Origin: Candidatus Kryptoniota bacterium | GTDB taxonomy: Bacteria > Bacteroidota > Ignavibacteria > Kryptoniales > JAKASW01 | Assembly (NCBI GenBank): GCA_036567965.1 | Contig: DATCTN010000006.1 | Coordinates: 124,001-188,000 of the forward strand | DNA length: 64,000 nt | Direction: 5' to 3' | In this document: positions 1 through 8,450 of the stretch, in pieces | How the letters are laid out: each line of letters begins with the position of its first letter | Position numbering within the stretch: the first letter of the stretch is position 1 | Translations under genes and position numbers: made by a program | The notes under the pieces: model-generated | Seen by the model: the letters and a program-made list of their open reading frames with translations, nothing else | Told to the model about the DNA's origin: nothing | Databases searched by the model: none

Positions 1-7
1 ATCCCAT
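1..7 (-). CDS. nuoB: NuoB, first codons only (partial, cut by window edge)
   Basis: The stop codon of nuoA and an ATG share bases as TAATG on the minus strand, and the two codons that fit in the window read Met-Gly. NuoB, the [4Fe-4S]-carrying subunit of complex I, normally follows nuoA, so this overlap is most likely its start. Only seven bases are visible, so the call rests on gene order and the stop-start overlap. Confidence 0.45.
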
Positions 8-438
8 TATTTCACTCCGGCATGGACGGAAGTTGCCTCCGTCGTCCTGCTCCGCACATAATCGATGTAGCGCGGATGTGGTTTGTCCCAATCGAGATCG
101 CCCTTCACCCAAACGTATATGTAACCGGCTACGAGCACGGCCAGAAAAATCATCATCTCTACGAACGCGAACATCCCGAGTTTCTGGTAGACGAGCGCCC
201 ACGGAAACAGGAACACGACTTCAACATCGAATATGAGAAAGATGAGGGCGATTACATAATACCTGACGTTAAACTTTACCCAGCTCTCGCCAACCGGTTC
301 TTCACCACACTCATATGTAGTGAGTTTCTCCGCGCTTGGTCTGTGTGGCCTCAGCAGTCCCGCAGCAAAAATGGCAACGGCAACGAACATCGCTGCAACG
401 ATCAAGAAGAGAAGTATTATCCCGAACTGAGAGAGCAT
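7..438 (-). CDS. nuoA: NADH-quinone oxidoreductase subunit A
   Basis: Small membrane subunit of respiratory complex I. About 143 residues with three hydrophobic segments (roughly residues 6-30, 62-86 and 93-113 from the ATG). The family hallmark YECG (in TTYECGEEP) and the acidic [14 protein letters not shown] segment, which contributes to the quinone-site loop and membrane helices, are both present. The longer frame begins with TTG at 444, but ATG at 438 has GGAG six bases upstream and is preferred. It is the first gene of what should be a nuo operon running off the left edge; nuoB appears to start on its stop codon. A good promoter lies at 466-494. Confidence 0.93.
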   Translation of the reverse strand: MLSQFGIILLFLIVAAMFVAVAIFAAGLLRPHRPSAEKLTTYECGEEPVGESWVKFNVRYYVIALIFLIFDVEVVFLFPWALVYQKLGMFAFVEMMIFLAVLVAGYIYVWVKGDLDWDKPHPRYIDYVRSRTTEATSVHAGVK

Positions 439-465
439 TAACAACTCCGAAAAATTTTCGCGTTC

Positions 466-494
466 AATTTAAACCTCGATGGAAGGAAAGTCAA
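466..494 (-). promoter_or_regulatory. Promoter of the nuo operon
   Basis: On the minus strand TTGACT (494-489) and TAAATT (471-466) are separated by exactly 17 bases and lie 28 bases upstream of the nuoA ATG. The same two hexamers and spacing recur before three other genes of this window (VOC, rubrerythrin, Lpp-like), which supports the call. Confidence 0.65.
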
Positions 495-883
495 GGAAGG
501 TCAGGCAGCAACAAAGATATTAAAGTTCCTGGATCGAGACTTACTCTAAACAATTTCGACGACACACAACCACATCGCTATCTATATCGGAATCCTTTGG
601 CAACATTTGAGGGCGGTAGTGACTCAACTTATCGCAATGCATCATGCTTAACTTGGATCATCATTTATTTCTAGAGCCCGAAGCACGCCCGTACCGGAAT
701 GTTCCTATCCAGTGTTCGGGGTGACACTAAGAATTGAAATTGAGTCCACCACTTTGAGGCCAGACATTTTCTCTTCCGATCATGACGTTTTGTAGTCATT
801 AGCATTGCGGAGAGTAACGACAACGAGAACTATTTTCAAGTAAGTACCTCTTTGTGTCGCGCAGCAAGGCTTCACACCAACCG
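495..883. other. Intergenic stretch without a recognisable gene
   Basis: About 390 bases separate the nuo promoter from the stop codon of the 353-residue island protein. Short open frames exist on both strands but none has a ribosome-binding site or a recognisable product. A weak inverted repeat ATGAC/GTCAT is near 780-800; no clear terminator was found for the island. Confidence 0.5.
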
Positions 884-1945
884 CTAAGACGATTTGAGAC
901 TGTTCGACTCTCTTAACTCTCTCAACGACGAAGAGAAGTTTTGAAAACCCACCTCGTGAACCATTCTGATTCCTTTGCTCATCCCAGTGACGTAGTAGCT
1001 GTCAGGAGTGGGATATTCAACGTGAGTATCTGGATGGATCATCTTATGAAGGTACAGTCCAACAGTCTGCATCTTACCTCCTGTCGCGGCGATGATTAGC
1101 CGTTCATGAAAGCCGTATACATCATAGACATTCTTGAGCACTTGAACCGTCTCACGATAATCCAAAGTGCTCACTGTCCTCGTCAACCTGCCTTCTTCAT
1201 CTAACGGATTGTCAACCGAATATTGCTCGATGAGCTTGGAGTGAATTTCCTGTGTTGCCAGCTCACGCCATTTGAAGTCTGCCCTCGCAGGTCGACCGTT
1301 CAGGAAGATGAGCCTGTGCGGCGTTAATGTTCCCAGCATATGTCTAACGAGTTGCTCATTGAAAGAAGTAAAAGCCACCATTGTGACGGGTTGACCCTGC
1401 ATCCTAATGCTGCTCAAGCATCTTGCTCTCAAGATTGATTCCGATCCGCGACTTGGAAACTTCGCGATTAGACCCATCTCGGATCTGGATTTTGTGTATT
1501 CGCTTTCTGAAGGGGCATATTCCTCAGCTTCTGAATAAATAATCCTTAAGGTCTTCTCATAAGGGGCAAGACCGCACAAAAGAACCAAAATTAGGAATTT
1601 AGTCATAGCGGTAATGTCAACGATAATCTCTTCAACATCTTGGAGGACGGCTGCCAATTTCTCCCCGATCGTGTCCTCTATACCCATCGGACTCAGCACA
1701 TCATATTTGATTTCACCGATTTGGGAACAGCCCAGACTTGAGAGAATATCCTTGACTTCGTTTACTCGATTCTTCCCTTTTGCATGTATATACCTAAACA
1801 TGATGGCACTGTTTAGAGGGATGGCATGATCCTTCGCCAGTTTAGGCCACCCGAGCGCGCGGTCCTCGAAGCCGTAAGCACCGATAAAAAGCCTGTTGAG
1901 TTTTGAAAAGTCCGTGGTAGCGGCAAGCAATGCTGGCAAATTCAT
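884..1945 (-). CDS. Two-lobed Rossmann/CARF-like protein of unknown function
   Basis: I do not recognise this 353-residue protein by name. It appears to be built from two similar halves. In each, a hydrophobic strand ends in a small polar loop (IIVDITAMTK at 107-116; LIIAATGGKM at 283-292), followed by a helix, a strand and a conserved Tyr-x(3-4)-Tyr region (YSEAEEY 137-143; YPTPDSYY 311-318). The first half also has GAYGFEDRALGW (22-33). This layout resembles CARF and other nucleotide-sensing Rossmann domains, where a T-G-G-T/K loop binds cyclic oligonucleotides. That is an inference, not a family match. It starts on the stop of the kinase gene (ATGA), so it is translationally coupled and probably the last gene of the three-gene operon. 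No nuclease, TM or HTH motif was seen. Confidence 0.75.
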   Translation of the reverse strand: MNLPALLAATTDFSKLNRLFIGAYGFEDRALGWPKLAKDHAIPLNSAIMFRYIHAKGKNRVNEVKDILSSLGCSQIGEIKYDVLSPMGIEDTIGEKLAAVLQDVEEIIVDITAMTKFLILVLLCGLAPYEKTLRIIYSEAEEYAPSESEYTKSRSEMGLIAKFPSRGSESILRARCLSSIRMQGQPVTMVAFTSFNEQLVRHMLGTLTPHRLIFLNGRPARADFKWRELATQEIHSKLIEQYSVDNPLDEEGRLTRTVSTLDYRETVQVLKNVYDVYGFHERLIIAATGGKMQTVGLYLHKMIHPDTHVEYPTPDSYYVTGMSKGIRMVHEVGFQNFSSSLRELRESNSLKSS

Positions 1946-4503
1946 TTTCTTTTCTTCTTCGACAATTGCAAACCAGCGATCTCAAGTTGAGGCGAGCGCT
2001 TCTTCATATCTTTGCCGGAATGTGCCTTCCCATGTGATCCTTTCCTCTTTTTGTGTCGTTTCCAAGCGTCGAAGAACTCATTAGGATTGACCAACAACTG
2101 CTGGAATTGTTGATTATTCAAATGGATGTGGTCGTGGCTAGAGAAGGTTAGCTTCGAAAAAGGAATCAGGACTCTGTTCAAATAAAGTCGTGGTGTCATC
2201 ATTCCTCTCACGCTTTTCCCGCGCCAGTCTTGCAAAAAGACGTGCCATCGAACAAGCCCTTCATAGAAAGGAATGGAAGCGGAGTTGAGATCGAACTTAT
2301 CAATTATTTCCAACCTAAATGCCTGTTTAGGATTCATCCTACCTTGATTTGAAACAAGTGGACCCTGAGTCATCTCGTACCTTGAGACGTTCACAAAAGC
2401 TTCCACTATGTTCTTCAACTGAACTCCGAATGGTTCACCTATCTTGGTAGAAGAAGGTCCCTTTTCCCAGAGTGTCGGGTCTCTGACAGACTCAATAAAA
2501 GTAAGGAGTTCGCCGCCAGCGGACCGAAAAACCCGATCCTGGATCTCAGAGTCTACTTTGGTCTTGCCCTCCCTTAGGTTTCCATTCGCCTCCCGAAGAA
2601 TATCAACCAACATTTGAATCATTATTCTGACATCACTCGACCACATGCCTATGAATGCCTCAAATCCATGGTAATGGATTGTCTTCTTCTTTCCCCTCTG
2701 GGTTGCTTCCCTCATAAGAAATGCCAACTCATTGTTTGAAATTGACATTTTCCCCAGTACGTTCCGGAGGCCCAAACTCTTTCCCTTCAGACTGGGGTGG
2801 CGATCGATTCGTGGCTTGAAGATCCTTTCAAGAAATTTCGCCTTCGATTGTGGATCCTGGTGAATGCTTTCGGTCGCAAGATCTATCAACTCAAAATCTT
2901 GATGTAGCTCGAGTGGCTTCCCCTGTAAACCCTCCCTTGAAAAACTATTGGATGATTCCGTTGAAACCTTGAAAAACAATTTGCTGCGACGTTTGAAGAT
3001 AATCGGATTCAATGCTTTCTGAACATCCTTAACAACTGTGGGAATAGTGTAATCGTCAAGGAACATATACATGGGCTTTTCTCCTACCCAACGAGCATTG
3101 GCCTCCAATTGTGCTTGAAGCAGGTCCAAGAAATCAAGTCTAGCAAGCGGCCAATTCTGTATTCCTTGATACTTTCCAAATTTTGTAATTCTGCATCGCT
3201 CTTTTTCATTTTCAATAAAAGCTCTCACGTGGTTCAGAACGTTCGCATTCTCCGGCAAAGTTGCGTACCTATTCCCGAAGCTTCTTGACATAAATAAATT
3301 CAGCCAGTCGTACTTCTCAATCTGTTCAATTCCGAACTGCCCCATAGTCTTCGTCACTTCAGATAGCCATGCTAAGTGGAAGTACTGAATCAACTGTTGC
3401 TCGATGGCTGGTCCAATTTTCTTCGGAAGCCAAGGGAAAGCCTCAACAAACTCCCGACAATTAAGATAGAATCCCACAAATTGATCTGAGCCTTCAACTT
3501 TGGATGGCTCTCCAATCACTTTGTCCATGAATACTGTAAGCCGTCTAAAGGACATTGTCTTTCCGCATCCGCGCGCACCGGTTAGCACAACGTTGTTTCT
3601 ACTCAATAAGTCTTCGGCGGCGGGAAACTCAGGAACAAACAGATCCTTCCATTCCTCGACTCTATAACCTAACGCTTCGGCAAATAGATAATCCCCAGGA
3701 GTTTTGATGTCTTCCTTCTTCGATGCCGCAGCCGATTCTCGATCGGCATCAATAGCGAGCGCTTCAAGTTCATTTAGAAGCAACTCAACATTACCCTCAT
3801 AGGCACCCTGCGTTGCATCCACTTCCAGCAGTCTCTTGTTGATAAAGCCGTACAATTTCTGCAGCATTAACTTATCTCTCGCATCGAGATCCGCCTGCTC
3901 CAACCTGCCCATAAGACTCGCCGTGATCGAGAACAATTGACGAAAATCGTCCTTCGGCACGACCTTATTGTGTGATCCACCGTATCCGAAGTCCGAGATC
4001 CAAATCGTCTTAGGGCTGTTGGGAATTCGCTGATCTGGGTCTCGAATAAGGATGTTCCCCTCATGGAGATCACCATGGCTGATACGAACTGCTTTACACG
4101 CGTGAAGAACCTTGAGAATTGTCTTTAGAATTTCTTCGACGAAAGCCAAATCAAGCGGCCAACTGGGCGCGGCCAGATATTCCCTTAGATTGAGCCCCGG
4201 GATATAGTCCCAAAGGATCCAATAAAAAGGCCTGTTGTTCTTGTCAAAGTTTGAACCATGCGCGTGGTAGGGAACGACATTGGGGACCCCCCTGAGTAGG
4301 ATGACCTTCTCCAGCTCTCGTTCCCAACCGTACCTTAGATCTCCTTCCGCAATCACCTTACACGCAAGCCGGTCGTTTTGCGTGAGGCCTTCTGCTAAAT
4401 AGATCTTTCCAATACCACCCCTATTGATGAACTTCGCTATCGTATAGGTCTCGTTGAGCTTAGTCCCAACGTAAGCGTCGTCGGCTGACTCAGTCTCAAT
4501 CAT
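1942..4503 (-). CDS. Ser/Thr protein kinase fused to a STAND/ORC-CDC6-like P-loop NTPase
   Basis: An 853-residue fusion. Residues about 18-250 form a protein kinase: glycine loop NRGGIGKIY (28-35), ATP lysine in ACKV (K49), catalytic loop HGDLHEGN (143-150, D145 and N150) and DFG (171-173). Residues about 270-850 carry a Walker A GARGCGKT (309-316) and a Walker B-like FLDDY (481-485), followed by a segment rich in predicted helices and a basic C-terminal tail. All the kinase catalytic residues checked are present, so it should be active. The arrangement suggests a sensor ATPase controlling phosphorylation. It starts six bases after the methyltransferase stop and overlaps the next gene by ATGA. 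A tripartite operon of this type is typical of defence loci; the exact target is unknown. Confidence 0.85.
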   Translation of the reverse strand: MIETESADDAYVGTKLNETYTIAKFINRGGIGKIYLAEGLTQNDRLACKVIAEGDLRYGWERELEKVILLRGVPNVVPYHAHGSNFDKNNRPFYWILWDYIPGLNLREYLAAPSWPLDLAFVEEILKTILKVLHACKAVRISHGDLHEGNILIRDPDQRIPNSPKTIWISDFGYGGSHNKVVPKDDFRQLFSITASLMGRLEQADLDARDKLMLQKLYGFINKRLLEVDATQGAYEGNVELLLNELEALAIDADRESAAASKKEDIKTPGDYLFAEALGYRVEEWKDLFVPEFPAAEDLLSRNNVVLTGARGCGKTMSFRRLTVFMDKVIGEPSKVEGSDQFVGFYLNCREFVEAFPWLPKKIGPAIEQQLIQYFHLAWLSEVTKTMGQFGIEQIEKYDWLNLFMSRSFGNRYATLPENANVLNHVRAFIENEKERCRITKFGKYQGIQNWPLARLDFLDLLQAQLEANARWVGEKPMYMFLDDYTIPTVVKDVQKALNPIIFKRRSKLFFKVSTESSNSFSREGLQGKPLELHQDFELIDLATESIHQDPQSKAKFLERIFKPRIDRHPSLKGKSLGLRNVLGKMSISNNELAFLMREATQRGKKKTIHYHGFEAFIGMWSSDVRIMIQMLVDILREANGNLREGKTKVDSEIQDRVFRSAGGELLTFIESVRDPTLWEKGPSSTKIGEPFGVQLKNIVEAFVNVSRYEMTQGPLVSNQGRMNPKQAFRLEIIDKFDLNSASIPFYEGLVRWHVFLQDWRGKSVRGMMTPRLYLNRVLIPFSKLTFSSHDHIHLNNQQFQQLLVNPNEFFDAWKRHKKRKGSHGKAHSGKDMKKRSPQLEIAGLQLSKKKRK

Positions 4504-4509
4504 CTTGAT

Positions 4510-5622
4510 CTACGCTTTCCGCAAGACAATTATTGTCTCAGTTTTGTTACCTGAATAGCGTCTTCTCACTCTTCGATCAGCTGGTATTTCATCAGTCTGC
4601 CGATAAACTAATCTGTACCCTGAAACATCCTTCTTAGCTATTTCTAGGACAAGATCAGGCAAAGTCATGCCATATGAGCGACTATAGGAGTCCCCCAGCA
4701 CTAAAATACAGTAGCCACGCGGTGTGATAATCTCGTGCCAATATGCCAGCGAGTGTTTCATCAAGGAGACAAACTCACCCTCACGCGGTGAAATCAAGTT
4801 ATCCAGTTCCTTCCAATCGGAGTACCCGACCAACCAGAGCCTGAGCCTGTTGTCACGCGCGTAATCCAATTGCCGCATGTAAGGCGGACTGGTAATAATT
4901 GCATTGACCTTACGACTCGGCGAAAAGCTTCGGGCATCTCCTAACTCACATTGTCTCGACAAGCTGAAGTCCAGTTCTGGAACCCGTTTAAGAGCACGCT
5001 CCACCTTCTTCCAAAGGCGTTCCATTACATGCCGCTGGTCATAAAGCTTAGGATATTTCGAGGGAGGATATTTTTTCTTTCTTAGGTACGGAACAGTGTG
5101 GCTGCTGGGAAAGGACAAAAAGCCTGGCCTTTGGTGGTGGAGAATCCCTAAGAGGCACGAGAGCAGAAAGTCATTCTTGTTCAGCGCTTTTCTCCATGCC
5201 ATAACTTCTCTCAGAGTTTCAGGATGGAAAAAAGACCTCACCCAAGTGGGAATTATTCGCAAATCTACGGAGAGTTTCATCTTATCGATTCTTCTTTCCA
5301 TCCTGTCAAGCGTTGAGTGAGCATCTTCCAGAGTGTCAGGCGGAAAGAGCTTCCCTCTCCCCAGTGTGACTGCGTACGGATTTCGATCTACTCCAACAAC
5401 GTTTCTTCGCTTCAACCAGCCCTCCAAAAGAACCGTACCAGATCCACAGAAGGGATCATAAAGCAGTTCTCCCACCTTAGTGAATTCTTCAATCAAACTT
5501 CCCGCCATCGACGACTTCATCTTTCCGATGTAGGGCGATAGCTGGTGTAAAGATGATTCTTTTGTGAGTGCGCTTCCGCTCCAGTCACTCAGTGTGGGTC
5601 TACGCGATCCGTCGTTTCTCAT
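4510..5622 (-). CDS. DNA methyltransferase (N6-adenine/N4-cytosine amino-methyltransferase type)
   Basis: A 370-residue AdoMet-dependent methyltransferase. Motif I DPFCGSGT is at 56-63 and the catalytic motif IV TSPPY at 244-248, the order of amino-MTases in which the AdoMet motif precedes the catalytic one. The N-terminal HQLSPYIGKMKSSM stretch resembles the HPYPxK-type segment upstream of motif I in TRM11-like DNA methylases. The product could in principle act on RNA, but a DNA target fits the context better. It is the first gene of the island and the only modification enzyme; no adjacent restriction endonuclease is visible. The start at 5622 lacks an obvious ribosome-binding site, and an inverted repeat lies about 80 bases upstream. 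Confidence 0.85.
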   Translation of the reverse strand: MRNDGSRRPTLSDWSGSALTKESSLHQLSPYIGKMKSSMAGSLIEEFTKVGELLYDPFCGSGTVLLEGWLKRRNVVGVDRNPYAVTLGRGKLFPPDTLEDAHSTLDRMERRIDKMKLSVDLRIIPTWVRSFFHPETLREVMAWRKALNKNDFLLSCLLGILHHQRPGFLSFPSSHTVPYLRKKKYPPSKYPKLYDQRHVMERLWKKVERALKRVPELDFSLSRQCELGDARSFSPSRKVNAIITSPPYMRQLDYARDNRLRLWLVGYSDWKELDNLISPREGEFVSLMKHSLAYWHEIITPRGYCILVLGDSYSRSYGMTLPDLVLEIAKKDVSGYRLVYRQTDEIPADRRVRRRYSGNKTETIIVLRKA

Positions 5623-5703
5623 AAGTCACTTTATAAGTTTCCTCATTGGCTTCATCTCTCTTTCGAGGCGATTCGCTTAGACGTATCCGGTAAATGTAAA
5701 CGT

Positions 5704-5725
5704 GTGCTTAGTTCTCACTAAACAC
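5704..5725. promoter_or_regulatory. Inverted repeat upstream of the methyltransferase operon, possible operator
   Basis: TTAGT (5708-5712) and ACTAA (5717-5721) are separated by four bases and extended by GTG (5704-5706) and CAC (5723-5725) with one mismatch. It lies 82 bases upstream of the first island gene, where an operator would be expected. No regulator gene is in the island. Confidence 0.35.
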
Positions 5726-6172
5726 AAAGAAGAACGTATGATTCGAAAAATATCACAGCAAGTGTGTCCGCTGAGGATTGATGATGGACAGCGCGGCGTT
5801 CCCTGGACAAGCTCGCGACAGTCCTGTTAGCACCCTAATAAAATGCCTACTTCCGGCTTGCCGCTCATAGTCGCCGCAGACACCAACGCCCGCAGAACCG
5901 CTCTAATTTCATAAGAAAAGAAGAATGATGCAATGTGGCCCTTTGCAGTTGATTTTGCGCATTCTCGATTGATATGGAGCGCTTGATAACTTTCGATTGG
6001 AGATCGCCCTGCAAATGCCCGAGTGCTTTGTATAGCCTCCATCGTGCAATTGCTGTCAAGCAAGATGCAATGCCCCGCGCTCAGAATACATTGATGCGCC
6101 TTGCCTCGAGAATTCTGCCATCTTGTCCTCCTATCCTTTTTCTTTCTCAACTCCCACACCTGCACTCCCCGT

Positions 6173-6209
6173 CATGCCCGCATGCTTGTAGCGGGCAGCT
6201 CGCGCCCGC
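6173..6209. repeat. REP-like palindromic element, copy 1
   Basis: CATGCCCGCATGC (6173-6185) starts a set of alternative hairpins: GCCCGC (6176-6181) pairs with GCGGGC (6191-6196), which can also pair with GCCCGC (6204-6209). The 13-base core recurs at 6288-6300. There is no U-run, so it is not a simple terminator. Confidence 0.5.
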
Positions 6210-6287
6210 CCCTCGAGATTCCCGCTAATTACGTTCCGGAATGACTGATGTTGGAAAAAAGCCTTGCGCTTCTATCTCTTCACTTGC

Positions 6288-6300
6288 CATGCCCGCATGC
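6288..6300. repeat. REP-like element, copy 2 (core only)
   Basis: An exact second copy of the 13-base CATGCCCGCATGC core, 115 bases from the first and about 50 bases past the trpB stop. The flanking sequence is only partly similar to copy 1. Confidence 0.45.
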
Positions 6301-6347
6301 ACTCAGCGGACATCTCCGAAGAGTTTCAGAGACTTCGGTGCGCGTTG

Positions 6348-7583
6348 CTATCCGTCAAGCTTCAATCTCTTCGCCACGCTGTACATATCTTTGTCACCTC
6401 TACCTGAAAGATTGATCAGTACATCTTTTCCTTTCCCTTCACCTCGAGCGAGCTTGCAGGCGTAAGCAACCGCGTGCGCGGATTCCAGCGCAGGTATTAT
6501 TCCCTCGAGTTGAGAGAGCTTCTTGAACGAGTCGAGTGCTTCATCATCTGTCACGGATTCGTATTTCACCAATCCGGAGTCCTTCAGGTAAGAATGCTCC
6601 GGCCCGACTCCGGGATAGTCGAGTCCGGCTGAAATCGAGTACGCGTTCAGGACATTGCCATTTTCATCCTGCAAAAGGTATTGCATCGAGCCATGAAGCA
6701 CGCCGGGCTTGCCCAGCGAGAGCGACGCGGCAGTCTTTCCGGTATCCAGTCCTTCGCCTGCGGCCTCCACACCGACAAGTCTCACCGACGGAATATCCCT
6801 GACGAAATCATAAAAAATACCTATCGAGTTGCTGCCACCACCGACACATGCAATCACAAAGTCCGGCAATTTGCCGTATGTCTCTCTGAACTGTTTCTTC
6901 GATTCGCGGCCTATCACAGTCTGAAAGTGTCTGACCAATTTCGGATAGGGATGCATACCGACGACCGAGCCGATTATATAAAACGTGTCGCGGACATTTG
7001 TAACCCAGTCTCGAATGGCTTCACTCGTCGCTTCTTTGAGGGTCTTCGTACCGATGGTGACCGGGACGACTTCCGCACCGAGTAATCTCATCTTAAATAC
7101 ATTCGGCTCCTGACGGTGCATGTCCTCTTCGCCCATATAGACGATGCAGTTTAGTCCAAGCAGCGCGCAGACCGTTGCGGTCGCCACTCCATGCTGTCCT
7201 GCCCCCGTTTCCGCGATTATCCTTTTCTTACCGAGCTTTTTCGCGAGGAGAGCCTGACCGATCGTGTTGTTGATCTTGTGCGCGCCTGTATGAAGAAGGT
7301 CTTCGCGCTTCAGATAAAATCTCGACCCGTATTTCGCACTCATGCGTTCCGCAAAATAAATGGGAGTCGGTCTCCCCGCGTAGTTCTGAAGGAGGTAGTT
7401 ATACTCCTTGTCGAAATCCGGATCATTCTTAAGCGATTCGAAAGCTTCGTCCAGTTCTGCCGCGGCCTTCACGAGTGTCTCGGGCACAAATGAGCCACCA
7501 TAAATACCAAAGTGTCCCGCGGAATCGGGCAGCTTATAATATTCGTCTATCTTTTTCTTAAGATCTTCCATCTGATTTCCCAT
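6348..7583 (-). CDS. trpB: Tryptophan synthase beta chain
   Basis: PLP enzyme joining indole and serine to give tryptophan, about 411 residues. The PLP lysine sits in HTGAHKINN near residue 103; the phosphate-binding glycine loop GGGSNSIG and the LESAHA segment follow in the right places. The substrate-binding ETGAGQHG motif is intact. The frame opens with TTG at 7589, but ATG at 7583 (Met-Gly-Asn-Gln) is the likelier start; neither has a strong ribosome-binding site. It is the last gene of the aroA-trpB operon. trpA, its usual partner, is not in the window. Confidence 0.96.
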   Translation of the reverse strand: MGNQMEDLKKKIDEYYKLPDSAGHFGIYGGSFVPETLVKAAAELDEAFESLKNDPDFDKEYNYLLQNYAGRPTPIYFAERMSAKYGSRFYLKREDLLHTGAHKINNTIGQALLAKKLGKKRIIAETGAGQHGVATATVCALLGLNCIVYMGEEDMHRQEPNVFKMRLLGAEVVPVTIGTKTLKEATSEAIRDWVTNVRDTFYIIGSVVGMHPYPKLVRHFQTVIGRESKKQFRETYGKLPDFVIACVGGGSNSIGIFYDFVRDIPSVRLVGVEAAGEGLDTGKTAASLSLGKPGVLHGSMQYLLQDENGNVLNAYSISAGLDYPGVGPEHSYLKDSGLVKYESVTDDEALDSFKKLSQLEGIIPALESAHAVAYACKLARGEGKGKDVLINLSGRGDKDMYSVAKRLKLDG

Positions 7584-7690
7584 GATCAAATAAGAGAATA
7601 AAATTCACACTACGTCCCAACGCGCATCGGCGAATAGCGCCAGTTCGCGCGTGGCTTCCCGGGTTTCCAACCGTGTCACACCCGCTTGCA

Positions 7691-8308
7691 TCATCCGCAT
7701 TCCTTGGCGTCCGAGACAAACTTCTTAATCTTCGCGTGATCCTTTTGTCGGGGTGATATTTCAACACCCGATGCGGTGTCGACGCCGTATGGCCTGAGTT
7801 TCAATATTGCCTGGCACACGTTCGAATCGCTCAGACCGCCGGAGATGACGAACTTCATCGACAGGTCGACCCCACTCTCTGCTATTTTGTCCCAGTTCGA
7901 GCGCACGCCTGTCCCCCCGTATTCACCCGGGACGTACGTATCGAGAAAGACAAGGTCAGCGCCAAGCCTCGACGCCGCAGTTACATCTGCAGATTCTTTG
8001 ACACGGACCGCGCAATACAAAGATTTCTTGAACTTGAAATCGCCGAGATCGAAATTCGGATCGTAAACCTGCACAGCGTCCACTTCTGTCGCCTCGAATG
8101 CCAGGGCGATATCTTCAAGTGTGGGCTCGACTAGGATTCCGACGGTGTTCACATACGGTGACACTTCCCTAACGATGGCGGCTGCATCATCGAATTGAAT
8201 GTACCTTTTGCTCCTTGTATAGAAGTTCAAGCCAATGGCATCGGCTTGATATTCAACACACGCATAAGCGTCTTTGATATTTGTTATTCCACAGATCTTG
8301 ACGAACAA
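7691..8308 (-). CDS. trpF: Phosphoribosylanthranilate isomerase
   Basis: Third step of tryptophan synthesis, converting PRA to CdRP in a TIM barrel. The 205 residues include the catalytic cysteine in KICGI at the N-terminus, the LDTYVPGEYGGTG loop, and the phosphate-binding VISGGL and GVDTASGVE segments near the C-terminus. Length is normal. The start codon is TTG at 8308 with GAGG a few bases upstream; the family-conserved KICG lies right after it, which fixes the start. It follows trpC by 142 bases and precedes trpB by about 107 bases. Confidence 0.94.
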   Translation of the reverse strand: MFVKICGITNIKDAYACVEYQADAIGLNFYTRSKRYIQFDDAAAIVREVSPYVNTVGILVEPTLEDIALAFEATEVDAVQVYDPNFDLGDFKFKKSLYCAVRVKESADVTAASRLGADLVFLDTYVPGEYGGTGVRSNWDKIAESGVDLSMKFVISGGLSDSNVCQAILKLRPYGVDTASGVEISPRQKDHAKIKKFVSDAKECG

Positions 8309-8450
8309 TTAATCCTCAAATGTCAAACTTCAAAAGGATAGAATTACAAGTCAGAACCAAACGGTGGAACAGAAGTAAACCGGGAACACTTAATTGATCA
8401 GGTACGGTCTTTTCTTTCGACCTTTGACATTCTCCGGATCTGAAAAGACC

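Larger units (their letters stand above)
5726..6347. other. Gene-free spacer between the trp operon end and the island, with small GC-rich repeats
   Basis: About 620 bases carry no convincing gene. Open frames on the minus strand around 5827-6165 have no recognisable product and no ribosome-binding site; they could be decayed coding sequence. The position directly after trpB is where trpA is often found, but nothing here resembles trpA. GC-rich palindromic units are present at 6173-6209 and 6288-6300. Confidence 0.5.

Noticed and set aside
512-519. TATCTTTG on the minus strand, resembling the Bacteroidetes TAnnTTTG element before nuoA
   Set aside because: No TTG-type partner at the needed distance, and a better classical promoter lies closer to the gene.
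5827-6165. Minus-strand open frame of 112 codons in the trpB-island spacer
   Set aside because: No recognisable product, no ribosome-binding site; another frame in the same place is equally open. Treated as part of a gene-free spacer, possibly decayed sequence.
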